A stretch of 39,051 bases of DNA from an uncultured Acetatifactor sp. (GTDB lineage: Bacteria; Bacillota; Clostridia; Lachnospirales; Lachnospiraceae). The notes below the pieces were generated by a model that was not told the origin of the DNA, searched no databases, and saw nothing but the letters and a program-made list of their open reading frames with translations. This document shows, one piece after another, positions 23,280 through 31,909 of this stretch; position 1 is the stretch's first letter; each line of letters starts with the position of its first letter. The position numbers were made by a program, and so were the translations under genes. Where the stretch lies: contig CAJTMX010000037.1 of the NCBI GenBank assembly GCA_910577235.1, positions 1-39,051 on the forward strand, given 5' to 3'.

Positions 23280-24734
23280 ATGGATAAAGGCCTGGAGGAG
23301 AACTATATAGCGCTGCTTTGGGAGGAATTGATCCCGGCCATGGGCTGCACTGAGCCTATAGCGCTGGCATACGGGGCGGCCATTGCCCGCCGGGTGCTGG
23401 GATGTCTGCCGGAGCGTACCGGGGTTATAGTGAGCGGCAATATCATCAAGAACGTAAAGAGCGTTATCGTTCCTCACACCGGAGGTATGCGGGGGATTGA
23501 GGCCGCAGTGGCCGCCGGATTGGTGGCCGGCGCGGCGGAGGATGGGCTGGAGGTCCTGTCCAATATCTCAAAAGAGCAGGTGGAGGACATTAGGGCATAT
23601 TATGAAAGTCTGGAACTTCACAATGGAAACGGCTCGGAGGACAGAGCCGGAAAAAGGCCTGGGATCACGGTGGAGCAGTCTCTGTCAGAACGGGTCTTCG
23701 AGATCGATCTGACGGTGGAGGCGGCAGGGCATACCGCCCGGGTGTGGATCACGGACCATCACACGCACGTGGCCTGTGTCAGCAGGGATGGGGAAGTGCT
23801 CTACCCGGCGGCGGGTTCGTCCGCGGCAGGAGATGTGGTCTGTCAGGAAATTCTGTCGGGCGGAAACGGGGAAACCTTCGGCACGGCCGGACAGCCGGGC
23901 GGGAACAGGGAAACCGATGCCGGGGAGACCCGGCGTGCGCAAACGGGGGCGGACAGGAGTCTGCTCACGATAGAGAGGATCGTGGAGTTTGCCGAGACGG
24001 CGGATCTGGAGCCTGTGAAAGACTTGCTGGACCGGCAGATTGACTACAACACCGCCATTGCCAGAGAAGGGCTGACGGGAAAATACGGTGCGGGTATCGG
24101 CCGAGTGCTGATGCTCTCCTACGGGGACAGTGTCAGCAACCGGGCCAAGGCCTGGGCGGCGGCGGGCTCCGATGCCCGGATGAACGGCTGTGAACTGCCG
24201 GTGGTGATCAATTCCGGCAGCGGCAACCAGGGATTGACGGCTTCCCTGCCGGTGATCGTTTACGCCAGAGAGCTGGGGGTATCACAGGAAACTCTGTACC
24301 GCGCCCTGCTGGTGTCCAACCTGGTGACAATCCATCTAAAGACGGGTATAGGCTGTCTGTCCGCCTACTGTGGGGCTACCAGCGCCGGATGCGGCGCAGG
24401 AGCGGGAGTCACATATCTGTACGGGGGACGTTTTGAGGAGATCGCGCACACGGTGGTCAATGCCGTAGCTATCAATTCCGGTGTGGTATGCGACGGCGCG
24501 AAAGCCAGCTGCGCGGCCAAGATCGCCTCCGCTGTGGAGGCGGGATTGTTGGGGATGCAGATGTATATGCATGGGAGGCAGTTCCTGGGAGGCGACGGTA
24601 TCGTGACCAAGGGGGTGGAAGCCACTATACGCAATGTATCCGAATTGGCCAGGGAAGGTATGCGGGAAACGGACAGGGAGATCCTGCGGATCATGCTGGA
24701 ATGCTCCGGCGGTTCCAATGCCTGCGCCGACTGA
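23280..24734 (+). CDS. L-cysteine desulfidase family protein (CyuA/UPF0597)
   Basis: A 484-residue enzyme of the CyuA/YhaM family, [4Fe-4S] enzymes that break L-cysteine into pyruvate, ammonia and sulfide. The N-terminal PAMGCTEPIALAYG motif supplies Cys23. The core has GNIIKNVKSVIVPHTGGMRG and SGSGNQGLTASLPV. The C-terminal part carries a cysteine group, IGCLSAYCGATSAGCGAGAG (Cys359, Cys364, Cys371), and a further cysteine in KASCAAKIASA. The length exceeds the usual 430-440 because of a Gly/Asn/Thr-rich insertion (about 195-222) that looks like a surface loop. GGGAGG eight bases before the ATG fixes the start. It may also be annotated as a serine dehydratase alpha-like protein. It converges on the diguanylate cyclase with a four-base gap. 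Confidence 0.87.
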   Translation: MDKGLEENYIALLWEELIPAMGCTEPIALAYGAAIARRVLGCLPERTGVIVSGNIIKNVKSVIVPHTGGMRGIEAAVAAGLVAGAAEDGLEVLSNISKEQVEDIRAYYESLELHNGNGSEDRAGKRPGITVEQSLSERVFEIDLTVEAAGHTARVWITDHHTHVACVSRDGEVLYPAAGSSAAGDVVCQEILSGGNGETFGTAGQPGGNRETDAGETRRAQTGADRSLLTIERIVEFAETADLEPVKDLLDRQIDYNTAIAREGLTGKYGAGIGRVLMLSYGDSVSNRAKAWAAAGSDARMNGCELPVVINSGSGNQGLTASLPVIVYARELGVSQETLYRALLVSNLVTIHLKTGIGCLSAYCGATSAGCGAGAGVTYLYGGRFEEIAHTVVNAVAINSGVVCDGAKASCAAKIASAVEAGLLGMQMYMHGRQFLGGDGIVTKGVEATIRNVSELAREGMRETDREILRIMLECSGGSNACAD

Positions 24735-24738
24735 GCCC

Positions 24739-26544
24739 CTATCTTTTCCGCGCTTTTTTGATCTCGTACATACGGCGGTCCGCCTCCTGTACCAAATGCT
24801 CCAGACTGCTCTCCATGTCCTCACTCCAGACATGCCCCATGCTGGCTGTGAGGGGGAAGGGCATCCGGTGAATCTCGCTGTACTGGGCAAGCCACAGCTG
24901 CATCCGGGCCTCCAGAGACAGCAGAGCGGCCTCGTCCGTATAGGGTCCCACCGCCAGAAATTCATCGCCGCCCATGCGCACTTTGATGGGGGCCTGGGGC
25001 AGTATCGCGTTCATGGCCTCGGCCACGCCCTTGATAGCCATGTCGCCCATGGCATGCCCATATAGGTCGTTAAAGGTTTTTAGCTTATCCACATCCAGAA
25101 AGATCATATAAATGCGTCCCTGCTGCTGCCGGAAATATTTTAGAGCCAGGTCTTCATAGCCGAAACGGTTATAGAGACCGGTCAGCTGATCCCGGACATA
25201 AAGCCGCTGCAGCTGTAGATTCATCTGCCGCAGCTTTTCCTGCTGCCATATCAGGGACATGGCTGTGGAGAGATTGTCAACAAATTTTCTGTGCTTATCA
25301 TACAGCAAAAGGTTCTTGTCGTAGGGCACTATACAATACCCCAGATTCTCGGATTGGAAATGCAGAGGGGAAAACAGAAGGATCTGATAATCCTCTCTGG
25401 CGCTCCAGGAGTCAGGTACCAGCGAAGTGACGCTATCCAGCCCGCTGTTGGTGTATAGCTGGGCGGCGTGCCGGGAATCGGCGGCAGAGTCCAGCTCGGG
25501 CTGCAAATATACGGCCAGAGCGTTCAACTCCAACGTCTCACAGCACTGATTCAGCGCGTCGGGCAGCAGGGGGCCTATGCTGGAGCTGCAGAGCAGCTGC
25601 TGGATGTGCAGGTGCAGTTCATTGAGGTGCTCGGTGATCTTTTTTTCCTGATACATATATTGCAGGATGCGTCCGTAATCGTGGTCGCCGCATCTGCATC
25701 CGCAGCTCTCGTTGAATACGCAGTAGCCTTCGGTATAATATTTTTCTTCCTCGCAGCATCCATCGATCATGTCCAGCAGTCTGATCATGCTCTCATATCC
25801 CAGTTCGACCCAGCCCCGGTTGACACTGGTGATAGAGGGGGAGTATATCTGACCCTCCTCCGCATTGTCAAAGCCGCTGATGCGAAAATCCGAAGGGGCA
25901 TAGTATCCGTCTCTCTGAGCGGCCACACAGTAGCCCAAAGCCATATTGTCGTTGGCGCACAGTACGGCGTCCGGCAGGTGCAGCTTTTTTTCTTTCCAGT
26001 GCATATAAGCGTTCTCGCCGTCTGAATGAAGGAAACTTCGGTGCATTATGCGCTGTGGATCAGGCGTGATCCCATGGTCGGTCAGGCAGTCGATAAAGCC
26101 GGCAAAGCGATTCTGGTTCTCTTCATTGAACTCGGGACCGCCCAGATAGTTCAATGTTTTGCACCCGTGATCTTCTATCATATGTTTCGTTATCTGGTAA
26201 AACATGCTGTAGTTGTCGATGCCTATACAGGGCTGTTTCATAAATTGCTGGTCGATGCTCAGGATCTTACGTCCGTGCTGAAGGTAGGAGGCAATGGTAC
26301 CGTCGATATAGGGCGTGTCCCCTACGCTGTTGATAGCCACCAGGATACCGTCATATTCCCGCGAGTCAGGCAGGCGGAAAATGCTCTGTTCCATCTGTCC
26401 GTACACAGAGTGTTCGGCCACATGGTAGGCGTTGAATATGTGCAGATGAATGTCCGTGCCCTGGATACGTTTTAAGATCCCCTGTATCAGGCTGTCTATG
26501 TATATTACGTTCCAGGTGCTGGTTATCATCAGAATCTTTCTCAT
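24739..26544 (-). CDS. Soluble diguanylate cyclase with LacI-type ligand-binding sensor
   Basis: A 601-residue protein with no signal peptide or membrane segment. Residues 1-285 are a periplasmic-binding-protein-like domain of the LacI/GalR effector type (ILMITSTWNVIYIDSLIQGI, DGILVAINS, LCANDNMALGYCVAA, then FRISGFDNAEEGQIYSPSIT) but with no DNA-binding headpiece. A cysteine-rich strip follows (NESCGCRCGDHD, about 297-310), then a GAF-like region (about 320-440). The GGDEF domain occupies 450-600, with RDQLTGLYNRFGYED and the active-site motif GGDEF at 525-529 intact, so c-di-GMP synthesis is expected. An inhibitory RxxD site is not clear. It would sense a small cytoplasmic ligand, perhaps a sugar. 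It could oppose the HD-GYP protein at 5094. Confidence 0.9.
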   Translation of the reverse strand: MRKILMITSTWNVIYIDSLIQGILKRIQGTDIHLHIFNAYHVAEHSVYGQMEQSIFRLPDSREYDGILVAINSVGDTPYIDGTIASYLQHGRKILSIDQQFMKQPCIGIDNYSMFYQITKHMIEDHGCKTLNYLGGPEFNEENQNRFAGFIDCLTDHGITPDPQRIMHRSFLHSDGENAYMHWKEKKLHLPDAVLCANDNMALGYCVAAQRDGYYAPSDFRISGFDNAEEGQIYSPSITSVNRGWVELGYESMIRLLDMIDGCCEEEKYYTEGYCVFNESCGCRCGDHDYGRILQYMYQEKKITEHLNELHLHIQQLLCSSSIGPLLPDALNQCCETLELNALAVYLQPELDSAADSRHAAQLYTNSGLDSVTSLVPDSWSAREDYQILLFSPLHFQSENLGYCIVPYDKNLLLYDKHRKFVDNLSTAMSLIWQQEKLRQMNLQLQRLYVRDQLTGLYNRFGYEDLALKYFRQQQGRIYMIFLDVDKLKTFNDLYGHAMGDMAIKGVAEAMNAILPQAPIKVRMGGDEFLAVGPYTDEAALLSLEARMQLWLAQYSEIHRMPFPLTASMGHVWSEDMESSLEHLVQEADRRMYEIKKARKR

Positions 26545-26576
26545 GATCGGCCTCCTCAGTTTCCCTAATTACAGTT

Positions 26577-26605
26577 ATTATAACATCTGTGAATGCGCAG
26601 GACAA
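26577..26605 (-). promoter_or_regulatory. Sigma-A promoter of the diguanylate cyclase gene
   Basis: On the minus strand TTGTCC (26605-26600), 17-base spacer, TATAAT (26582-26577) preceded by TGT. It lies 33 bases upstream of the ATG. Confidence 0.7.
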
Positions 26606-26682
26606 GGACAGGTTGAAAAAATGTGACGCTCCGGTGCGGGCAGCAGGATGGGGTACTGTACCCGGATGCGCCGCCCGGTTCG

Positions 26683-27822
26683 TCATGTAAAATATTCCGT
26701 ATTGTCAAATGTCAGATCGCATTGGGCCGGGATATCGAAAGCCCGGTAATAAGCCTGCTCCAGCGGAATCCAGCGCTGAAGGTAGGCATCCGGACGGGTG
26801 TTTTCCCTGCGGCATAGCCGGGAGAGCTGTTCCCGGGAATCGCAGCGCAGAAATATTTTCAGGTCTATGTGGGGCACCAGCAGCGGATGAAGGCTGTAGC
26901 TTCCCTCCACGATGGTCAGCGGCGCGGCGGGGAGCGTTTCGGGAGGCAGCAGCCGTCCTTCCCGGCAACTGTAGGGACGACAGATTATGGGCATGTGATC
27001 GGCGGCGGGCAGCAGGGCCTGCCGCCGAAAACGGTCCAGATCCATATTGCCGCAGGGCGTATGCTCCCAGCCGGGGGCGCGCCGCTCCAGGGGCAGGTAA
27101 TAGTCGTCCATATGGAGCACACGGCTGGGAAACAGATCGGAGAGCAGGGCGGCCAGGCTGGATTTGCCGCCGCCGCAGGGGCCGTCTATGGCGATGACCG
27201 CATGACCGGACTGGGCCAGGCTTTTTTCTACCCGGTAGATAACGGGAAAATAGATGGCGTACTCATCCCGCAGGAGACGGTAGTGAGGGGCGTATGCCTG
27301 ACGGAACGCCCCGCTGTGGCCCAGGGCCGGGCAGCCTGTACGGATATACTCCTCCAGCCAGGACTCCATGCGGGGAACGCCAAGTTCTTTCAACAGGGCA
27401 AGTTTCCGTGAAAGGCCCTCCTTTGTGCCCCGGTGTGCCCCCGCGGTTCGGTAAAAAAGCCGGGCCAGCAGCGGCGCGGCCAAGGGGATATCATAGCCAT
27501 CGGTCAGATGAAAACGGTAGAGACGGTTGCCTATATCTTCAATGCGGGGTTCTTTCCCATGAGTGCCTTCAACAGAAGTCCCTTCCCCACAAGTATCTCT
27601 CACGCGCGTCTCCCCAAAATCGTTCTGCCTGGGGAAAGAAGTCGCGCACTCCCTCCATTCCCTGACAATCCATTCCTCCACAGCTTCGGGACTGTGGATC
27701 ATATGCTCCGGGCCGAATTCGTTCTGATATAAAAGTTTTCCGTAGTCCACAGGCTCCATCAAAGGATAGCGCTGCCTGTGAAGGGAAATAATCTCCTGTA
27801 GGTTTCTCTGCCTGACTGCCAT
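26683..27822 (-). CDS. P-loop uridine-kinase-like protein with unknown N-terminal domain
   Basis: A 379-residue protein. The C-terminal half (about 205-379) is a nucleoside-kinase-like P-loop domain: AIDGPCGGGKSSLAALL with Lys220, then VLHMDDYYLPLERR, a YSCREGRLLPP stretch and TIVEGSYSLHPLL, which follow the uridine kinase/phosphoribulokinase order (Walker A, DDFY-like, EG). The N-terminal 200 residues (HRQRYPLMEPVDYGKLLYQN, then EFGPEHMI) belong to no family I can name. Inside them, residues about 62-98 are a polar, glycine-rich insertion. Substrate and role are unknown. The gene is transcribed away from ktrB; its own promoter is weak (TATAAT without a good -35). Confidence 0.75.
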   Translation of the reverse strand: MAVRQRNLQEIISLHRQRYPLMEPVDYGKLLYQNEFGPEHMIHSPEAVEEWIVREWRECATSFPRQNDFGETRVRDTCGEGTSVEGTHGKEPRIEDIGNRLYRFHLTDGYDIPLAAPLLARLFYRTAGAHRGTKEGLSRKLALLKELGVPRMESWLEEYIRTGCPALGHSGAFRQAYAPHYRLLRDEYAIYFPVIYRVEKSLAQSGHAVIAIDGPCGGGKSSLAALLSDLFPSRVLHMDDYYLPLERRAPGWEHTPCGNMDLDRFRRQALLPAADHMPIICRPYSCREGRLLPPETLPAAPLTIVEGSYSLHPLLVPHIDLKIFLRCDSREQLSRLCRRENTRPDAYLQRWIPLEQAYYRAFDIPAQCDLTFDNTEYFT

Positions 27823-27914
27823 AAAAGTCCTTTCTGTACCTTATATTGACCATAGACACCGCATGAATTATATGTAATCTTACCAGACAAAGCCCAAATA
27901 GGCAAATCATATTG

Positions 27915-27943
27915 TTGCTTTTTACCGGGAAAACTCATATAAT
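27915..27943 (+). promoter_or_regulatory. Sigma-A promoter of the ktrB operon
   Basis: TTGCTT (27915-27920), 17-base spacer, TATAAT (27938-27943). The leader is only about 37 bases, too short for a ydaO-type c-di-AMP riboswitch. Confidence 0.7.
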
Positions 27944-27944
27944 G

Positions 27945-27957
27945 AGTCTGGCAGACT
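27945..27957. promoter_or_regulatory. 13-bp palindrome at the ktrB transcription start
   Basis: AGTCTG-G-CAGACT, perfectly symmetric and placed just after the -10 box, where a bound repressor would block RNA polymerase. It could instead form a small 5' hairpin on the mRNA. Confidence 0.45.
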
Positions 27958-27986
27958 AACATGCCGAAAGGAACAAGGTCTTTGTA

Positions 27987-29318
27987 ATGAAAAAATTCGG
28001 AAAAAGCTTATCTCCTTCGCAGATCATAATACTTGGATTTGCCGGGGTGATCCTATTGGGGAGTCTGCTGCTCATGCTCCCCATCGCTACCCGGGACGGC
28101 CGGGGAGCGGTTTTTGCGGACGCGCTGTTCACCTCCACTTCCGCAGTCTGCGTCACCGGGCTGGCGGTTCAGGATACGGCTACTTATTGGTCCGTCTTCG
28201 GGCAGGCGGTGATACTGACACTGATCCAGATCGGGGGCATGGGCGTGGTGACCGTTGCCGTGGCTATCTTTGCCGTGTCGGGCAAGAAGATCAGCCTCAG
28301 GGAGCGCAGCATCATGCAGGAGTCCATCTCGGCCAACAGGCTGGGAGGTATAGTGCGGCTCACCGGGTTTATCATCAGGGCCGCGGCATGCTTTGAACTT
28401 TTGGGGGCGGCGGTCATGGCCCCGGTCTTCTGCAAAGAATTCGGCCCGGCAAAAGGGCTTTGGTACGCCGTTTTCCACTCCGTGTCCGCATTCTGCAACG
28501 CGGGATTTGACCTGATGGGAGATAAAGAGCTCTACTCTTCGCTCACATATTTTGCGGATAATCCGGTGATCAATCTGACGGTCATGAGTCTGATCGTGAT
28601 CGGCGGTATCGGTTTTCTGACCTGGGATGATATACGGACCAGGAAATATCATATCCGCAGATACCAGATGCAGACCAAGGTGATCCTTACGGCAACTCTG
28701 TGCCTGATCCTGCTCCCCACGGTTTATTTTTTCCTGTCTGAATTCCGGGACCTGCCTTTGGGGAAACGGTTGCTGTGCTCCGCGTTTCAGGCGGTCACGC
28801 CCAGAACGGCGGGTTTTAACACGGTGGATTTAGGAAGTATGAGTGGGAATGCCGTGGGGATCACGGTCATACTGATGCTGGTGGGCGGGTCTCCCGGTTC
28901 CACCGCCGGAGGTATTAAGACTACGACTTTCGCGGTGACACTTTCCGCGGCCTTCTCCGTTTTCCGGCGGAGGGAGCATGTGCATTTTTTTAACCGGAGG
29001 ATAGACGATGCCACAGTGAAGAACGCGCTGGCGGTGCTTGGCATGTATCTTTTGCTGTTTTTGAGCGGCGGCTTTACGATCAGTCAGCTGGAGGGACTTT
29101 CCCTTGGGGATTGCCTGTTTGAGTCGGCGTCCGCGTTGGCCACGGTGGGACTGACCTTGGGCCTCACGCCGGGATTGGGGCCTGTGTCCCGGGGCATACT
29201 GATCCTGTTGATGTATATCGGGAGAGTGGGCTGGCTGACCCTGCTCTTCGCGGCCTCTTCCGAGAAAAAGCAGAACGGGGCGGAGAGATTGCCCCAGGAG
29301 AAAATAAATGTGGTATAG
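27987..29318 (+). CDS. ktrB: KtrB/TrkH-type potassium uptake channel subunit
   Basis: A 443-residue polytopic membrane protein of the TrkH/KtrB family. It has four repeats of membrane helix, pore loop, membrane helix; the selectivity-filter glycines sit in TSTSAVCVTGLAVQD (first loop), SVSAFCNAGFDLMG (second), TPRTAGFNTVDLG (third) and SALATVGLTLG (fourth). The intramembrane gating loop between repeats three and four is seen as GGSPGSTAGGIKTTT. KtrB imports K+, usually with Na+, and needs the cytoplasmic KtrA ring. ktrA follows after ten bases. The length fits KtrB rather than the longer TrkH. Confidence 0.93.
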   Translation: MKKFGKSLSPSQIIILGFAGVILLGSLLLMLPIATRDGRGAVFADALFTSTSAVCVTGLAVQDTATYWSVFGQAVILTLIQIGGMGVVTVAVAIFAVSGKKISLRERSIMQESISANRLGGIVRLTGFIIRAAACFELLGAAVMAPVFCKEFGPAKGLWYAVFHSVSAFCNAGFDLMGDKELYSSLTYFADNPVINLTVMSLIVIGGIGFLTWDDIRTRKYHIRRYQMQTKVILTATLCLILLPTVYFFLSEFRDLPLGKRLLCSAFQAVTPRTAGFNTVDLGSMSGNAVGITVILMLVGGSPGSTAGGIKTTTFAVTLSAAFSVFRRREHVHFFNRRIDDATVKNALAVLGMYLLLFLSGGFTISQLEGLSLGDCLFESASALATVGLTLGLTPGLGPVSRGILILLMYIGRVGWLTLLFAASSEKKQNGAERLPQEKINVV

Positions 29319-29328
29319 GGAGGATCTT

Positions 29329-29976
29329 ATGAAATCTGTGTTGCTGGTAGGTCTTGGCAGGTTTGGTAAGCACATTGCCATGAAACTGAACGATCTGAAC
29401 TGTCAGGTGATGGCCATAGACAATAATGAGGAGAGGGTCAACGCGGCGCTGCCCTTTGTGACCAATGCCCAGATAGGCGACAGCACCGACGAGGAGTTCC
29501 TCTCTTCGCTGGGAGTCCGCAATTATGACGTCTGTATCGTGACTATCGGAGACGATTTTCAGAATTCGTTGGAGACGGTCTATCTGCTCAAGGATCTGGG
29601 CGCGAAAAAGGTGATCGCCAGGGCCTCCAAAGGGGTGCAGGAGAAATTTTTGCTGCGCAACGGGGCGGATGAAGTGGTGTACCCGGAGAAACAGCTGGCG
29701 GCATGGACGGCTATCCGCTGTACGTCCCAGTACATTCTGGACTATATCGAGCTGGACGGGGAGTGCTCCATATATGAGCTGACGATCCCCGAACACTGGC
29801 ACGGTAAGACCATACTGGAGCTGGATATCCGCAAAAAATACGGCATCAATATACTTGGAGTCCGTGAGAACGGCAGGCTGAACATGGACATTGCTCCCAA
29901 CACTGTGCTCAGCACGGAAAAATCCATATTGGTGCTGGGAAAAAAGAAGGCGGTTCAGAAATGTTTCCATATTTGA
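29329..29976 (+). CDS. ktrA: KtrA/TrkA regulatory subunit
   Basis: A 215-residue RCK protein. The N-terminal Rossmann fold begins with SVLLVGLGRFGKHIAMKLND (GxGxxG) and has the acidic residue ending strand two (AIDNNEE), the ATP/ADP or NAD site. The C-terminal RCK_C domain (about 140-215) is the usual c-di-AMP or ligand site. GGGAGG before the ATG at 29329 supports this start; an ATG at 29308 would overlap ktrB. The gene overlaps nothing upstream and ends 41 bases before the next start. Confidence 0.93.
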   Translation: MKSVLLVGLGRFGKHIAMKLNDLNCQVMAIDNNEERVNAALPFVTNAQIGDSTDEEFLSSLGVRNYDVCIVTIGDDFQNSLETVYLLKDLGAKKVIARASKGVQEKFLLRNGADEVVYPEKQLAAWTAIRCTSQYILDYIELDGECSIYELTIPEHWHGKTILELDIRKKYGINILGVRENGRLNMDIAPNTVLSTEKSILVLGKKKAVQKCFHI

Positions 29977-30017
29977 GTGGAACGCATAACGATCAGAGAA
30001 CAAGAGGAAGGCATATC

Positions 30018-31625
30018 ATGACAAATAAACCAGCCATACTAAAAAACAAACTCTTTTTATACCTCACGGAGTTCTTTGCCGGCATGTCCGTCATGGCGGT
30101 GGAGCTGGGAGCCAGCAGGCTGCTGGCTCCCTATTTCAGTTCGTCCCAGATCGTATGGACGATCATCATCGGCACGATCATGATCGCCATGGCCCTGGGC
30201 AATATCTACGGCGGGCGCAGCGCGGACAGGCATCCCAGTCCCGGCAGGCTCTACGGGCGCATCCTGGTGGCGGCCGTCTGGATCGCCGCCATCCCCGTGG
30301 TGGGCAAATACATCGTGTTGGCGATCTCCGCCGTGCTGATCTTCGCGGTGGACACCAATTTTCTCATATGGGCGGCGTTTGCGGCCTGTATGGTGATCTT
30401 TGTTTTTCCCCTTTTCCTGCTGGGCACGGTGACGCCCTCCCTGGCGAAATATTCGGTGGACAGCCTGGACGACAGCGGCAGGACCGTGGGCAATCTGGGG
30501 GCCTTTAACACCATCGGCAGCATCATCGGCACCTTTGTGCCGACCTTTATCAGTATCCCGGCGGTGGGCACATCCGTCACATTTCTGATCTTTGCGGGGA
30601 TATTGCTGGTGTTGGCGCTGGTCTATTTTATCAGCAGCAGGTCGGGGGCGGTGAAAAGTTCCGTGGCGGGCGCGCTGTTTATAGTCTGCTGTCTCACCGG
30701 CAGCGGCAACAGTTTTGCTTTCTGGGAGCCGGATCTGACCTACGAGGGGGAATCCATCTACAATTATTTGCAGGTAAAAGAGGATGAGCGCCATGTGATC
30801 CTGTCCACCAATGTGCTGTTTGGCGTACAGTCCGTGCTGATGAAACAGGAGGGCATGACAGGCATGTATTACGACTATGCCATGGCCGCGCCGCTGATGA
30901 CCGCGCAGGCGGTTCCGTCGGATTGCCGTATGCTGATCCTGGGCATGGGTACGGGCACCTATGCCACCCAGTGCAGCCGGTATTTCGGGGAAATGGACAT
31001 CCAGGGCGTGGAGATCGACGAGAAGATCACACAGCTGGCAAGGACATATTTTGAACTGCCTCAGTCGGTGCAGGTGGCCACCTATGACGGCAGGGCCTAT
31101 CTCAACGCCATCACGGAAAAATATGACGTGATCATGGTGGACGCCTACCAGGATATCACGATCCCGTTCCAGATGTCCTCCGTGGAATTTTTTACCATGG
31201 TCAAGGAACATCTGACGGAGGGCGGCGTCATGGTGGTAAATATGAATATGCGGGGCGGCGGAGAGGGCAATATCAATCAGTATCTGGCGGATACCATAGC
31301 CAGTGTCTTTGACAGCGTCTACACGGTGGATGTGGGAGGAACCACCAACCGGGAGCTGTTTGCCATGGATCACGGCGACGCTCTGGAGCGGCTGGCCGGA
31401 CACAGTGCGTTGCTGGCGGACGGGAGCCTGAGCGCCATGATGGAGCGGGTGCGGAAAGATCTTACGGCCTATGAGGCGGGAGACTATATCATGACGGACG
31501 ACAAAGCCCCGGTGGAGCTGCTGGGCATGCGGGTGATCGATGAGCTGATCCGGGATGAGGTGGCCTATTATAAGGATATTTATGAGCAGCAGGGCATCTC
31601 GGGTGTGCTGGAAAGTCTGAACTGA
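30018..31625 (+). CDS. Membrane-fused spermidine-synthase-like methyltransferase-fold protein
   Basis: A 535-residue two-part protein. Residues 1-220 contain about seven or eight membrane helices (start: KLFLYLTEFFAGMSVMAVEL, GASRLLAPYF) of the type found fused to spermidine-synthase domains. Residues 240-535 have the spermidine synthase Rossmann fold: MLILGMGTGTYATQCSRYF (nucleotide loop), IQGVEIDEKITQLAR (acidic strand end) and DVIMVDAYQD. The second aspartate usual in the synthase site (DxxD) is not obvious, so polyamine synthesis is doubtful. GAGGAAGG eight bases before the ATG at 30018 beats the upstream in-frame start. It is cotranscribed with ktrAB, suggesting a link to cation balance, which remains inference. 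Confidence 0.82.
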   Translation: MTNKPAILKNKLFLYLTEFFAGMSVMAVELGASRLLAPYFSSSQIVWTIIIGTIMIAMALGNIYGGRSADRHPSPGRLYGRILVAAVWIAAIPVVGKYIVLAISAVLIFAVDTNFLIWAAFAACMVIFVFPLFLLGTVTPSLAKYSVDSLDDSGRTVGNLGAFNTIGSIIGTFVPTFISIPAVGTSVTFLIFAGILLVLALVYFISSRSGAVKSSVAGALFIVCCLTGSGNSFAFWEPDLTYEGESIYNYLQVKEDERHVILSTNVLFGVQSVLMKQEGMTGMYYDYAMAAPLMTAQAVPSDCRMLILGMGTGTYATQCSRYFGEMDIQGVEIDEKITQLARTYFELPQSVQVATYDGRAYLNAITEKYDVIMVDAYQDITIPFQMSSVEFFTMVKEHLTEGGVMVVNMNMRGGGEGNINQYLADTIASVFDSVYTVDVGGTTNRELFAMDHGDALERLAGHSALLADGSLSAMMERVRKDLTAYEAGDYIMTDDKAPVELLGMRVIDELIRDEVAYYKDIYEQQGISGVLESLN

Positions 31626-31745
31626 TACGGGGCGCGGCAGCCCGATCCGGGCCAGGACCTGGAAATAGGTGCAGGACGGATAATGTTATCTGGGCGTGAA
31701 GAAGTCAGAGAGTTTATTTACGGTTCTTCTATTTATGTTTCGGAT

Positions 31746-31755
31746 GTGCTATAAT
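31746..31755 (+). promoter_or_regulatory. Extended -10 promoter of the efflux operon
   Basis: TGTGC-TATAAT, with TATAAT at 31750-31755; the hexamer 17 bases upstream (TTCTAT) is a poor -35. Around it, the 284-base gap 31626-31909 holds no convincing gene or terminator. The leader to the first adaptor gene is about 150 bases. Confidence 0.55.
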
Positions 31756-31909
31756 ATGATATATTCTCAGTGGAAAGTGCCAAAGGGGAAAAAGGAATCT
31801 GAGAAACGTATACCGGAGCATATTAGCGGGAGAATGGAGATATGCGGGGAGCTGCGGATGGAAATCCAGGATGAGGACTAATACATAACAAACAAGGCGG
31901 GAGACGGAT

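Noticed and set aside
27823..27914. A firm promoter for the kinase-fusion gene on the minus strand
   Set aside because: A TATAAT is present but no acceptable -35 box or TGn extension was found at the right distance.
31626..31680. Terminator after the spermidine-synthase-like gene
   Set aside because: GC-rich pairing is possible but no U tract follows.
31696..31881. A 61-codon frame starting with GTG before the efflux operon
   Set aside because: It contains the probable promoter (TGTGC-TATAAT at 31746-31755), has no ribosome binding site and shows no family pattern.
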